From Stratiformator vulcanicus (GTDB taxonomy: Bacteria > Planctomycetota > Planctomycetia > Planctomycetales > Planctomycetaceae): a stretch of DNA of 64,000 bases. The translations under genes were made by a program, and so were the position numbers. The stretch is taken from the NCBI RefSeq assembly GCF_007744515.1, contig NZ_CP036268.1, forward strand, positions 2,457,712 through 2,521,711, given 5' to 3'. Below, one piece after another: positions 27,536-39,668 of this stretch. The notes under the pieces were generated by a model. It did no database searches, was not told where the DNA came from, and was given only the letters and a program-made list of their open reading frames with translations. Numbering within the stretch: the stretch's first letter is position 1; each line of letters opens with the position of its first letter.

Positions 27536-27643
27536 TTTCCGAAGCAATTGGACGTGAGGGCTGGCGGAGAAACTGACGCGGTGTTTAAAATCGCTTTTGT
27601 TCACCGTTTCTTCTCGCTCCCCGTTGCTCAGGAGTTTGTGTTG

Positions 27644-28360
27644 ATGAAGTTGTTCAAAACGTGTTCTGCTGCCTTGGCTTTAGCCGTTTTTGTCGGCGGT
27701 ATCGCTGGTGCTGACGACGCCACCGCACTCGCTCGGTTGAAGGAGAAGGTGCCCGAGCCGCGGGTCGGTAAGAATCGGCAAGGGGAGATCGTTCAAATAT
27801 CTGTGAACGCGCCCAATTTGACGAACGAGGAGCTTGCGCTCTTTAATCAATTTCAGCACCTGCAGAAACTTACCATCTCCCACGCGGGCTATAAGAAAGG
27901 TGGCAAGACCGGAGTTGATTTCTCTGGTGTCGCGGCGCTGAAGGATCACCCCTCGCTGAAATACTTCTCAGCGGGCGGGGCCATCGGTAAGGAGTATCTG
28001 AAGGCGCTTTCTCAGCTGTCAAATATTGACGAGCTATACATCCAGACGACAAACAGCATGGATGAAGATTGGGCCCCGATCGGCGAGATGACGCATCTCA
28101 CATACCTTGGCGTCCGTGTTCGTAATGACCGCATGAGCAAACTCAGTGAGGGATTCTTTCCACACTTGATGCCGCTCGACAATTTAGAGCGGTTTCTGCT
28201 CAGCGAGATGACGTTCAAAGACCCGCAGCCGTTCGTGGATTTCGTGATATCACGTCCCAATCTGAAGCAATTGACGCTGCGGAAGTCGAAACTGCCCGAA
28301 GCGTCGCTCGCCGAGATTCGAAAAGCGAAACCGGACTTGGAAATCGTGGAAAAGAATTAA
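27644..28360 (+). CDS. Exported leucine-rich-repeat-like protein
   Basis: From the ATG at 27644 (GGAG Shine-Dalgarno at 27630) there is a signal peptide (MKLFKTCSAALALAVFVGGI) cut near the AGADD site. A solenoid of leucine-rich repeats follows (LTNEELALFNQFQHLQKLTI; HLTYLGVRVRNDRMSKL; RPNLKQLTLRKSKLPEASL). Such exported LRR proteins are common in Planctomycetes and probably bind proteins or polymers at the cell surface. No catalytic domain is present. Confidence 0.75.
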   Translation: MKLFKTCSAALALAVFVGGIAGADDATALARLKEKVPEPRVGKNRQGEIVQISVNAPNLTNEELALFNQFQHLQKLTISHAGYKKGGKTGVDFSGVAALKDHPSLKYFSAGGAIGKEYLKALSQLSNIDELYIQTTNSMDEDWAPIGEMTHLTYLGVRVRNDRMSKLSEGFFPHLMPLDNLERFLLSEMTFKDPQPFVDFVISRPNLKQLTLRKSKLPEASLAEIRKAKPDLEIVEKN

Positions 28361-28399
28361 CGTCTGATGTCTTATTAGATATTCCCTTTAAGCGGTTCG

Positions 28400-28795
28400 G
28401 TGGCTGCCGTGTTGACAGTCTTCCGCGTGTTTTACGTCAGTGCATTTGTCTGCGTAACAACGGGATCCGCAATCGTTTTGATCGAACTGCCGGACGACGT
28501 GATAAAGGCAGTATGTGTTTCTTTGGCGTCTGTCATAGCGGGAGCGTTTTTCAGCGGGGTAATGCTGCAGAGTTGGCGAATTCCGTTTCTCGCTGCACTT
28601 TTTGTCGCCAACGCTGCCGCAGGCATTGCGGCTGAACTGATTTCTGAGGGATGGGACTGGCTGCCGATTGCTTTGAGCGGGGCGTCGGCAGTCGTGTGCC
28701 TTTTGTTTTTAAGCTCACCCGTGGCTGTCGGCAGCGATTGGGTCAGCGCGATCCTTTCGTCACGTCAGGTTCGTGCGGAAGAGGATGAGGGTTAA
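28400..28795 (+). CDS. Hypothetical membrane protein
   Basis: 131 residues with four predicted helices (LTVFRVFYVSAFVCVTTGSA first), GTG start. It ends five bases before the next gene, so the two are probably co-translated. No family recognised. Confidence 0.55.
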   Translation: MAAVLTVFRVFYVSAFVCVTTGSAIVLIELPDDVIKAVCVSLASVIAGAFFSGVMLQSWRIPFLAALFVANAAAGIAAELISEGWDWLPIALSGASAVVCLLFLSSPVAVGSDWVSAILSSRQVRAEEDEG

Positions 28796-28800
28796 ACACG

Positions 28801-29226
28801 ATGAGCGATGCTCGGATTAAACGCCCCGCCATCTGGGCGCGGGAGACGTGGCCCTATTGGGTGACGCTCTATATTTTGCTCGGACTCGGACCGATCGCGT
28901 TACTGCACTACGTGCTGCTACTCGCATATATGCAGATTGTGGGCGGAGCCTATGCACGACCCTCACGCTGGTGGAAGGCGGCTGCAATTTTTACCTCCGC
29001 GGCAGCACTGTTATTGTTCGGCGTTCAGTTATTTCAGTACGGACCGGCGGGTTGGCCCTTCCGTTATTCCACAGATGATTCGCAAGAGTTGTCCGGTCAG
29101 CTCTCGCCATCAATCGGGGTCGGCGTCAATGTGGTCACATTGTTAGGACTTACGGCCGTGTTCCTCCCGCTGTCAATTGCGTGCGTGGTTGACCGCCTCT
29201 ACGCAAGATTTCGTCCAATGTCTTAA
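28801..29226 (+). CDS. Hypothetical membrane protein
   Basis: 141 residues with three to four helices (YWVTLYILLGLGPIALLHYV; AAIFTSAAALLLFGVQLFQY). It forms a unit with the preceding gene and ends at a strong hairpin shared with the convergent katG. Function unknown. Confidence 0.55.
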   Translation: MSDARIKRPAIWARETWPYWVTLYILLGLGPIALLHYVLLLAYMQIVGGAYARPSRWWKAAAIFTSAAALLLFGVQLFQYGPAGWPFRYSTDDSQELSGQLSPSIGVGVNVVTLLGLTAVFLPLSIACVVDRLYARFRPMS

Positions 29227-29241
29227 GCGGATAAAAAATAA

Positions 29242-29277
29242 GACCGACTTCCCGACAAAAAATTCGGGAAGCCGGTC
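29242..29277. terminator. Bidirectional terminator between convergent genes
   Basis: GACCGACTTCCCGA-CAAAAAAT-TCGGGAAGCCGGTC is a 14-bp stem with one mismatch. Read on the minus strand it is followed by TTATTTTTTA, so it terminates katG well. It lies 15 bases after the plus-strand gene. Confidence 0.85.
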
Positions 29278-29300
29278 GATTCGAGATTGGAGCACTCCAG

Positions 29301-31954
<2,654 letters not shown>

Positions 31955-32383
31955 CTAGTCGTCGAGGTTGGCCGGCATTGTACACTGGGCCGACATGCTG
32001 GAGTTATTCAGATAAGACGGCGTGACGTATGAGACGTGCGCGAACGGCACCGTCACGATCACCGTGACCGGGTCCATGTGCTGCTGAAAATCGCTCTTCG
32101 CCGGAGGATCATAGGTGACGAGGTATTCGGTGATTCCGGCTCTCGTCATCGCTTCCGAAATGACATTTTCAGTGGCGGCTGCCGGAACACTCTGGATCGA
32201 ATGCACGCGGCAACCGGCTTGGGCGATTTCCTGCAGGGTGTTCTGAAGCCAAATGCCTCGACCGATTTCCAACGCGCCCATCAATAGTGCGACAAGCACC
32301 GGCAGAATGACGGCGAATTCGACGGCGGCTGCCGCGCGGCGTCGCCGAGGAAATTTGGGTTGATGAGTGCGAAATCGAATCAT
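31955..32383 (-). CDS. TadE-like pseudopilin
   Basis: A 142-residue membrane-anchored protein with a basic N-terminus, the TadE signature (RAAAAVEFAVILPVLVALLM, with Glu at position 5 of the hydrophobic stretch) and a C-terminal extracytoplasmic domain. It contains two Cys (CRVHSI and AQCTMP) that align with those of the other TadE gene at 33637. TadE/F proteins are minor subunits of Flp/Tad pili. It is third in a TadE-TadG-TadE set read right to left. Confidence 0.85.
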   Translation of the reverse strand: MIRFRTHQPKFPRRRRAAAAVEFAVILPVLVALLMGALEIGRGIWLQNTLQEIAQAGCRVHSIQSVPAAATENVISEAMTRAGITEYLVTYDPPAKSDFQQHMDPVTVIVTVPFAHVSYVTPSYLNNSSMSAQCTMPANLDD

Positions 32384-32455
32384 TGGTTTGCCGGGGGAAG
32401 GGCGGGGAATGAGCGTGGGCTATTCAGTTTTTAGTCGGCTCGCCGTGAATTGAAC

Positions 32456-33628
32456 TTAGTGAACCAATTCGGTGCCCTTAATGGCACGCGAAACTTTACG
32501 AAAGGCGTCGGTCAGCGATGCGGAAAGGCCGCTGCCGGATCCGCGGGCGATGAAATGTTGACCGCCGGTCCTGTCTGCGATCCTCTGCATCAAATTTTCA
32601 TCGGCTGAGTTTCCAAGGCTGATCGTGTAGACGGCGATCCCCTGGTCGACGGCATAATCGGCCATTTCCATTGCGTAGCCCCGACCGTTTCCGTTCGGTT
32701 TATTAGCACGCCCGTCACTCATCAAGACCACGAACTTCTTAACGTCATTGTCTGCACGGCCGTTGGTGACGAGGTAGTGGACCGAATCTCGCAACGCAGC
32801 ACCGACCGGGGTCCAACCGTTGTACTTGCTCGCCACGAGCGAATCGACGCTGAGAACCGTATCGCGGAGATAGCCAAAATTTTTCGTCAGCGGACTTTCC
32901 AGCACGCCGACATATTCTTCTGGGTCATCCGGATAGAGTTGGGCGGGAGCTTTAAGATAGGAAACCCCCAGATGGCCCAAAGCGAGCGGATCATATTTAT
33001 CGGCGAGGGCCCCGTAACCCATCACGCCGATGTAGTCTTCATCTCCGACGTCTTCAATAACGTCAATGAATGTCGGTGCCGCCGAATGCAAAGCCTCGAT
33101 CCGTCCTCGTGACCGCATCGAGCCGGACAGATCAAGCGTCATCATAATATCCATGGGATTGCCGCCGGCCCGCGCGATGGCGGAGCGGACGGTGCCGAAG
33201 GTCTCTTTGCCAAGGATCGGCCCGAACATGAGTGGCTCATCGCCCAGAACAGCACTCACACGGATCGCGTCGGGCTTCGTCGAATCGGGAATAAAGGTGC
33301 GGGTTCCCTCGTCCCAATAGCCTGCTTGGACGGCAATCACGTCCGAAGCCACGACCGATCCCCACCCGACGCGATTTCGTTGGACGAATTCCTTCGCCTT
33401 TTCGACCGCGTCGTTGACGTCGTCAGGATCGTTCTGGAACTGCATACTCGCGGCGATCGCCCCGGCATCGACCGCACTTTGAAGCTGTGCTCGAACGAGA
33501 TACATCCAGCCGACGTCGACCGCAAACGCGACCATGCCGCCGACGACCAGAATTAAGGCCACCATTAGAATCAGCGTGGCGCCTTTGCGTTGCTGACTTT
33601 GTGGTTTGGAACTGTCATGGAGTCTCAT
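32456..33628 (-). CDS. TadG-like protein with von Willebrand A domain
   Basis: From the ATG at 33628 (eight bases after the upstream gene; a longer start would overlap it) the protein begins with a TadG-type hydrophobic segment (RKGATLILMVALILVVGGMV) and then LVRAQLQSAVDAGAIAASM. A VWA domain follows with MIDAS motif DLSGS (about residue 166) and a second conserved SDGRANK. It ends at FRKVSRAIKGTELVH. TadG-VWA proteins are thought to anchor or control Flp/Tad pili or adhere to surfaces; metal-dependent ligand binding is likely. Confidence 0.87.
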   Translation of the reverse strand: MRLHDSSKPQSQQRKGATLILMVALILVVGGMVAFAVDVGWMYLVRAQLQSAVDAGAIAASMQFQNDPDDVNDAVEKAKEFVQRNRVGWGSVVASDVIAVQAGYWDEGTRTFIPDSTKPDAIRVSAVLGDEPLMFGPILGKETFGTVRSAIARAGGNPMDIMMTLDLSGSMRSRGRIEALHSAAPTFIDVIEDVGDEDYIGVMGYGALADKYDPLALGHLGVSYLKAPAQLYPDDPEEYVGVLESPLTKNFGYLRDTVLSVDSLVASKYNGWTPVGAALRDSVHYLVTNGRADNDVKKFVVLMSDGRANKPNGNGRGYAMEMADYAVDQGIAVYTISLGNSADENLMQRIADRTGGQHFIARGSGSGLSASLTDAFRKVSRAIKGTELVH

Positions 33629-33636
33629 TGGGATAC

Positions 33637-34074
33637 TCACTCGTTGTCCGAATATTCTTTGGGCATCGTGCAGGAGCCGGTCAGGCGGGCATTGCTTAAA
33701 AACGTCGGCACCGGAATCCAACTGACTTCTTTGTATTGCGCTTCAATCGTGACGGAGACCGGCTCCCAACGCTGGGCCGATGAAACATTCTTAGGCTCAA
33801 TGTTGATCGTAAATTTATCGATACCGCATGAGTCGAGTATGGGACTCATCTCAGCGGCCACACTCTCCGTAGTGGAACCTTTAAGAATTGCGATGCGGCA
33901 ACCGGCTCTCGCTGCTTCTTCCAAGGCGTGGGAGACCATGAGGGCCCGCTCGAATTCGATGCTGCCGAAAATGATCAGCAACAGCGGACCGAGAACGACC
34001 GCCATTTCGACGGTCGTCGCTCCGCGGCGACTATTGCCGCGTTCGGGTTTGGCTCGATGTTTGGTCGACAACAT
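33637..34074 (-). CDS. TadE-like pseudopilin
   Basis: The start at 34074 gives MLSTKHRAKPERG, then the TadE signature (RRGATTVEMAVVLGPLLLII, with FGSIEFERAL after it). Cys residues at AARAGCRIA and GSCTMP match the other TadE protein. First gene of the TadE-TadG-TadE unit. No TadA ATPase or TadB/C platform genes are in the window, so the machinery must be encoded elsewhere. Confidence 0.85.
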   Translation of the reverse strand: MLSTKHRAKPERGNSRRGATTVEMAVVLGPLLLIIFGSIEFERALMVSHALEEAARAGCRIAILKGSTTESVAAEMSPILDSCGIDKFTINIEPKNVSSAQRWEPVSVTIEAQYKEVSWIPVPTFLSNARLTGSCTMPKEYSDNE

Positions 34075-34281
34075 GGTTTCATTACTAAGGCGGGTTCCGC
34101 AACAGTCCACCAAACATATAGCTTGAGAAAAGCGCGAGATCAGGCGGAGCGAGCGATAGATTGAAAATCCATGCTCAAAATTCCACGCGTTCCGACCTGA
34201 TGCCGATTATCAACACGCCGTGTGTCGGCAGAATCGTTGCGACCGGCACGAATAGAACGACCCCGGCTCTATCGACGCGGA

Positions 34282-36771
34282 TCAATCGATCGCGAGCCCG
34301 TCGCCGAAGGGCGTGTGGTCACCCAAAGAACCGTTCGCGTCATCGGCTTCGCTGGGCTCCGGCTCGCCGTCGAGCGGGTCGTGCTGGCTTTGTTCGAGCA
34401 TTACGTCGGTGCTCTGCGTATCGACGGCGCGGCAACTTTCGGTCAGCGCGTTCTCAATTTCCAGCAGTTCTTCCGACCATTCGGCGGGATCGCGCCCGTC
34501 CGGGCATACGGCTCGAAACTCGCCGCAGAGCAAAATCAGTCGCAGTAAATGTCGGAAGATAACGCCTTCCTGCCGCGCTAAATCACGCCCGCTGACGTAG
34601 CTATTGAAGTCGCCCCCGAATTCGAGCAGGTCGGCCGCGATTCGCACCGCCCGGACCCGCACGTCTCGGACGTTGGGGAACTCATGACGGAAGAGTAACT
34701 GCACTTTCTCGCCGATCGGCGGTGCGAATTGATGAAGTTCCCTTACGGCCTCGTCGCTTCGGTCGGGGTAAAGCTCTTCGGCTGACAGTAGGCCTCGGGC
34801 GAGGACCTCTTGATCGACGTATTGCGTTGCGAGTGGTCCTGGCTCGAGTCGGTCCGGCTGCGGCACACGCACCTGTCGCTGGGTGGAACCGGGCACTTCG
34901 AGCAGGCTTTCGAGAATCTGCAGCGTCTCCTCGCGATCAGCCTTTCCTAGCAGTCGCAATAGGAATGAACCGTAAAGGGGATTCACGCTGCGAAACGCGA
35001 GTAGCTCCTGCATCTTCTCCGTCGGCACGGCCAGTCGTGGCTCGTAGTGGGACAGGACTTGACCGTCACCAGAATCGTTCTCCTCTGAGGCAATTTTATT
35101 ATCCGCCTCGGAGACCTCGATCAGACCGGCATCCTCTCTGGCATCCTCGATTAATGAACCGAGTAGGCCTTGGTCCGGCTCGGCTTCAGGTTGCTGGGAC
35201 GATGAATTCCCGTCGTTTTTCGTCTCACCCTTTTCCTTCGGCTTCGGGGGAGCCGGTTCCAGTTTTACGAATCCGCCGGCGTCGAGCGATAACAGCATCC
35301 GCGTCAGATTTTTTTGCCCGCCCTCCACACCGCCCGGTGGCAACAGCCGTTTCCTGACGACCTCCCGCAGCGGCTCGACGTCGGGCGAAATTTTGAGCAG
35401 GTGGGCCAGCAGTCGCCACGGCAACTGCCCGCGACTGGAGAGCTTGCCGGGCGGAGCTTCGATCAATTGATTAAATTGCTCCTCGCCCCAGTACTGAAAA
35501 TTACTGCGACGTTTCGGCATCTTTTTCTTAAGACGCTTGATCGTGGCCCGCACCTTCGGGTCGGGGGAGTTTTCAAGCTCTTCCAAATTGTTTTTCTGGT
35601 GCCAGCGGGCAATTTTGACGTCGTCGTCATGGGCCAATGCGACCACATGGCCCTTATCGTCAAACTGCGGCCGGCCGGCCCGACCGAACATCTGGTGGGC
35701 GGAGCTGGCATCAATCAGTTTCTTGCGTCCCGGTGGGCCTTTCAGCAGCGTTGTTAATACGACCGACCGCGCCGGAAGATTCATTCCTGCTGCTAGAGTC
35801 TCTGTGCAAACAACGACGGAAAGCAATTTACGAATGAAAATCTCTTCGACGATCCGCTTGTATTTCGGAAGAATGCCCGCATGGTGAACGCCGACGCCGC
35901 GGAGCAGGATCGGCTTTAATTTCCGACCCGCTGCGGTGTCGAGAGAGTATTCTTCTAGAATCGCAGCCAGTTCCTTTTGACGGGCACTGGAAACGAGATG
36001 CTTCCCCTTTAAGGTCTCGGCAACCGACCAGCACTCATCTCGGTTAAAACAAAATAGCAGGGTCGGCACGAGTCGCGAGTCATCGTCCCCCTGAGTCATC
36101 GATTCGATCTGGTCGGTTAATAATTCATCGCCGACCCAATGGTAAGTGAGCGGGACTTTCCGCTCCTCCGTGCGAACAAGTTGAATCGTGCGACCGTGCG
36201 CGCCGTGCAGCCAGGCGACAAACTCGGGCGCGTTTCCGACCGTCGCTGAAAGCAACAGCAGCCGCACATGAGCCGGCAGCAGGCTCAGTGACAATTCCCA
36301 CACGATGCCGCGCTCGGGGTCGGCGAAGCTGTGAAACTCATCCATCACAACTGCGGCGACGTCCGCAAAGTCGAACGCCTCGCGGTGCAGCAGACGGTTG
36401 AGCAGAATCTCAGCCACGACGACCAGCACCTTGGCCCGCGGGTTGACCGCACGATTGCCCGTGACCAGCCCGACATCGTCGGCCGAGAAGCCCCAGCGGA
36501 CGGCCGCGTCACGAATTTCCTGAAATTTCTGTTCCGTGAGTGCGATCAGGGGCGTCGTGTAATAGGCCGTCTTGCCGGTATGAAGTGCTTCGAACAGAGC
36601 CGCTTCGGCGATCAACGTCTTTCCCGTGCCCGTCGGTGCGCAGACCAAAACGCCTTGCGGGTGGGTGAACCACGCCAGGAGAGCCTCCTCCTGCACCGGA
36701 TAAGGATCGTACGGCAGTGCATCGAGATACTGCGACAACAGGTCGTCGCGACTGGGCGGGGCATCAGGCAT
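34282..36771 (-). CDS. Ski2-like DEAD/DEAH-box helicase
   Basis: Superfamily 2 helicase of 829 residues. Walker A CAPTGTGKT (44-52), DEFH box (144-147), LLLSATVGN, and the motif VI region MFGRAGRPQFD. The N-terminal Q-like motif YDPYPVQEEALLAWF precedes Walker A. A charged, Ser/Glu-rich linker (about 530-600) separates the helicase core from a C-terminal helical domain (DSHCT/Sec63-like). Family members act on RNA or DNA; the exact substrate cannot be read here. It stands alone on the minus strand. Confidence 0.85.
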   Translation of the reverse strand: MPDAPPSRDDLLSQYLDALPYDPYPVQEEALLAWFTHPQGVLVCAPTGTGKTLIAEAALFEALHTGKTAYYTTPLIALTEQKFQEIRDAAVRWGFSADDVGLVTGNRAVNPRAKVLVVVAEILLNRLLHREAFDFADVAAVVMDEFHSFADPERGIVWELSLSLLPAHVRLLLLSATVGNAPEFVAWLHGAHGRTIQLVRTEERKVPLTYHWVGDELLTDQIESMTQGDDDSRLVPTLLFCFNRDECWSVAETLKGKHLVSSARQKELAAILEEYSLDTAAGRKLKPILLRGVGVHHAGILPKYKRIVEEIFIRKLLSVVVCTETLAAGMNLPARSVVLTTLLKGPPGRKKLIDASSAHQMFGRAGRPQFDDKGHVVALAHDDDVKIARWHQKNNLEELENSPDPKVRATIKRLKKKMPKRRSNFQYWGEEQFNQLIEAPPGKLSSRGQLPWRLLAHLLKISPDVEPLREVVRKRLLPPGGVEGGQKNLTRMLLSLDAGGFVKLEPAPPKPKEKGETKNDGNSSSQQPEAEPDQGLLGSLIEDAREDAGLIEVSEADNKIASEENDSGDGQVLSHYEPRLAVPTEKMQELLAFRSVNPLYGSFLLRLLGKADREETLQILESLLEVPGSTQRQVRVPQPDRLEPGPLATQYVDQEVLARGLLSAEELYPDRSDEAVRELHQFAPPIGEKVQLLFRHEFPNVRDVRVRAVRIAADLLEFGGDFNSYVSGRDLARQEGVIFRHLLRLILLCGEFRAVCPDGRDPAEWSEELLEIENALTESCRAVDTQSTDVMLEQSQHDPLDGEPEPSEADDANGSLGDHTPFGDGLAID

Positions 36772-36876
36772 TCTGGCGGCGCTCGTTGAGCAACGTGTCG
36801 GGAAGCCGCATCATAAGTGCTCGCCGTGATGATCGCGAAGCACGTGCAATGGGGTGTGCCTGGGAGGGCATGGGTG

Positions 36877-37050
36877 AGGAGTGAGAAGCGAGAAGCCAGA
36901 AGCGAGGAGTCAGAAGTCAGTAGCCAGAAGTTAGTAGCAAGAGGCCTCGCGACTTGAGAGAGGGGACAGAGCTATAGTTCGGCGTTCTTCGCTTCTTATT
37001 CCGACTTCTAACTTCCGACTCCTGGCTTCCAATTTCCAACTTCCAACTCC
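36877..37050. repeat. GAAGC-type imperfect inverted repeat
   Basis: The left arm (about 36877-36943) is a run of degenerate GAGAAGC/CAGAAG units. The right arm (about 36985-37050) is the same motif in reverse complement (TTCCAACTTCC, CTTCTAACTTCC). Together they could fold into a long imperfect hairpin. Related tracts occur at 53.33 kb and 48.72 kb. Origin unknown; probably a dispersed low-complexity family. Confidence 0.7.
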
Positions 37051-37104
37051 AACCATCTCAATCATCGCGTGCCGACGTGCAGCCACGTTTTGAAAGACTG
37101 AGCA

Positions 37105-38253
37105 TTGAATACTGTTGACCAAGAAGACTTGTTCAAAGACTTTCGCTGGAAGATGCCCGTGGCCGAGCGATGGGCGTATTTCAATCACGCTGCCGTCGCG
37201 CCTCTGCCGTCGCCAACGCGGGGGGCGATGACGGAGTACGTCAACGACTTCTGCGAAAATGGGACGGCCGATTGGCCGCGTTGGCGGAAGAACGTCGAAA
37301 AGGTCCGGACTCTCGCCGCCGAGATGATTGGCGCGGAGCCGTCAGAAATCGCCTTCATTCGCAGCACGACCGAAGGTATCGGCTTGGTCGCGGAAGGGTT
37401 CCCTTGGCAGCCGGGCGATAATGTCGTCGTGCCGCGGTCGGAGTTCCCGAGCAATCTCCACCCGTGGCGAAACCTCAAGAGTCGGGGCGTCGAGGTCCGA
37501 ATCATCGGCGATGGTTGTGAGGGGATCGATCCCACAGAGATCGACGCCGCCTGCGATGCACGGACTCGGATCGTCAGTTGCAGTTGGGTCGGCTACCTGA
37601 CCGGCTGGCGTTGTGACGTAGCCGCCCTTTGCGAAATCGCCCATCAGCACGCGGCCCTGTTTTTTCTCGACGCGATTCAGGGGCTCGGGGTTCTGCCACT
37701 CGACGTGAAAGACATCCCGATCGACTTTCTCGCCGCCGACGGACACAAGTGGATGCTCGGACCGGAAGGAGCCGGTGTGATGTATGTGCGCGAGGAAAAT
37801 CTTGAACGTCTCCGTCCTCTACTGGTGGGCTGGAACAGCGTGACGAACGCGGCTCAGTTCGATCACGACACGTTCGACTTGAAGCCAAATGCCGGTCGCT
37901 ACGAGGGGGGGACCTACAACATGGTTGGCGCGGCAGGGCTTGCTGCGAGTCTCGAGCTGCTGTCGGCGGTCGGGCCTCATCGATCAGCCAAACGGCTCCG
38001 CGAGATAACCGATTTGCTCGCCGAGCAGCTACGGAGCATCGGAGCTCGCATCGCGAGCGACCGTTCGGAAAAACATTGGTCCGGCATTGTCGCCGCCGAT
38101 CTACCGGGGATCGACAAGTCAATCGTTTTGGGAGAGGCTGCCGACGCCGGTATTCAGCTCAGCGTCCGCGGCGGAAACCTTCGCTTGAGCCCACATATCT
38201 ACAGCACGCCGGCAGACTCCGAGCGTCTCGTCAGTTTTCTCAGAGCGCAATAA
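37105..38253 (+). CDS. Class V aminotransferase / cysteine desulfurase-like PLP enzyme
   Basis: A 382-residue PLP enzyme of fold type I. It begins near a TTG codon with MPVAERWAYFNHAAVAPLPS, the class V N-terminal substrate loop. IAFIRSTTEGIGLVAEG is the cofactor loop, FFLDAIQGLGVLPLDV carries the PLP-binding Asp, and AADGHKWMLGPEG carries the Schiff-base Lys. No active-site desulfurase Cys loop stands out, so an aminotransferase, isopenicillin-epimerase-like or related role is as likely as desulfurase. The TTG start is tentative; ATG at 37153 is an alternative. Confidence 0.85.
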   Translation: MNTVDQEDLFKDFRWKMPVAERWAYFNHAAVAPLPSPTRGAMTEYVNDFCENGTADWPRWRKNVEKVRTLAAEMIGAEPSEIAFIRSTTEGIGLVAEGFPWQPGDNVVVPRSEFPSNLHPWRNLKSRGVEVRIIGDGCEGIDPTEIDAACDARTRIVSCSWVGYLTGWRCDVAALCEIAHQHAALFFLDAIQGLGVLPLDVKDIPIDFLAADGHKWMLGPEGAGVMYVREENLERLRPLLVGWNSVTNAAQFDHDTFDLKPNAGRYEGGTYNMVGAAGLAASLELLSAVGPHRSAKRLREITDLLAEQLRSIGARIASDRSEKHWSGIVAADLPGIDKSIVLGEAADAGIQLSVRGGNLRLSPHIYSTPADSERLVSFLRAQ

Positions 38254-38524
38254 TGAATTGTCGGAAAGGTATGATAACCGCCCAACGGTAACTCGATTTC
38301 GGTTTTTTCTTTGAGGAATCTTTCTTTGCAAGGCTCTATTTCGAAAGGGCTTACGATCGAGTCGCCAACATGTCTTTTAAATTTGGAGATAATTTGTCAA
38401 ATCGACGCGCCCTGATTTGAGCCACGCTACGCCCATTGTCTTAACCAGTCTCTAATCACTTCACAGAGTCGTCACACCTCCGAATTTCATCGGACGATGA
38501 CTCGGACCGCTCAGGAGCCGCTCA

Positions 38525-39622
38525 ATGAACCGTCACCACGGTCGCGCTCGGCGTGCGCGCGCATTTACGCTGATCGAACTTCTCGTCGTGATTGCGATTA
38601 TCGCAATTTTGATAGCCCTACTGCTGCCTGCAGTGCAGCAGGCTCGCGAGGCGGCGCGGCGTAGCTCGTGTAAGAACAACCTGAAGCAGATCGGGTTGGC
38701 AATGCACAATTATCACGACGTCCACAATGCATTTCCGCCCGGTATCGTCGCGGAGGAGGGAAGCATCCAATATCGAGGCGGAGGAGCAGCCGCCGGAATG
38801 AGGGCTTGTGCGAACGTCTTAATTCTTCCATTTCTAGAGGAGACGGCCCTCTATGAGCAGTACGACTTCAACGTTGAGCCCCGCGATGTCGCGGCGCTAA
38901 TTCTTGCCGCGGGCGCTCCAAATACCTTTATTTGCCCGTCCGATCCGATCCCGAATCGGGTTATCCCCGGCTACACGTCGTGGGGCTACGCCAGCAGTCA
39001 TCCGTTGCGAACTGCTCCACGAGGCTTTATGGAAAGTCGCAACAATTACAGTGACGATCGAAACGTCGCTTTAGCATGGGTCAGCTATGCTCTGAATTCC
39101 GGCCGAAAGTTACTCGATGATCCTGCCGGCGGAAGCTATGACCGCGACGATTATTATTCGAACGTCGACTTAAGAGTGCTTCCGGCCGCTGCCGGGTCGA
39201 GATCGCTCGCGGGTCCCTTCTCAGTTAATAGTCGGACACGCTTTCGTGATATGACCGATGGTTCTTCTAACACTCTGCTCTTGGGTGAGGCCACATTTAA
39301 CGATTTGCCGAACCATGACGAATCCAGTTGCGGTGAAAGCTCGAACTGCGGTCGCTCAAGAATGAATCCCTTCTTTCACGGCTCGGATGCGGCCGTCATG
39401 CGTTCGACCGAGTTTCCACCTCAGTCCAGTATTTTCGACTGTACTCAGCGTTTAGGGCTACACGAGTATGAATGCGGTCGTCTGTTTGCCGGCCCGCACG
39501 TCGGCGGAATTCAAGTCGTACTCGGCGATGGATCGACCCACTTCGTTAGTGAGAATATTTCCCTGGCGGTTTGGCAGAACCTCGGCTCCATGGGCGACGG
39601 TATCCCCGTGACAACATTCTAA
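38525..39622 (+). CDS. DUF1559 prepilin-like protein
   Basis: A 365-residue secreted protein with a type IV prepilin N-terminus: basic leader, then [20 protein letters not shown] (cleavage before Phe), [14 protein letters not shown] and [20 protein letters not shown]. The C-terminal part has the DUF1559 closing motif ([20 protein letters not shown]). These proteins are massively expanded in Planctomycetes and are thought to form extracellular pseudopili or envelope structures. AGGAG upstream supports the ATG. It is first of three co-directional genes. Confidence 0.95.
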   Translation: MNRHHGRARRARAFTLIELLVVIAIIAILIALLLPAVQQAREAARRSSCKNNLKQIGLAMHNYHDVHNAFPPGIVAEEGSIQYRGGGAAAGMRACANVLILPFLEETALYEQYDFNVEPRDVAALILAAGAPNTFICPSDPIPNRVIPGYTSWGYASSHPLRTAPRGFMESRNNYSDDRNVALAWVSYALNSGRKLLDDPAGGSYDRDDYYSNVDLRVLPAAAGSRSLAGPFSVNSRTRFRDMTDGSSNTLLLGEATFNDLPNHDESSCGESSNCGRSRMNPFFHGSDAAVMRSTEFPPQSSIFDCTQRLGLHEYECGRLFAGPHVGGIQVVLGDGSTHFVSENISLAVWQNLGSMGDGIPVTTF

Positions 39623-39668
39623 GTTCAAGCCTGTCTTAACCGTTAAGATTACAGGGGGAGTATGATCA

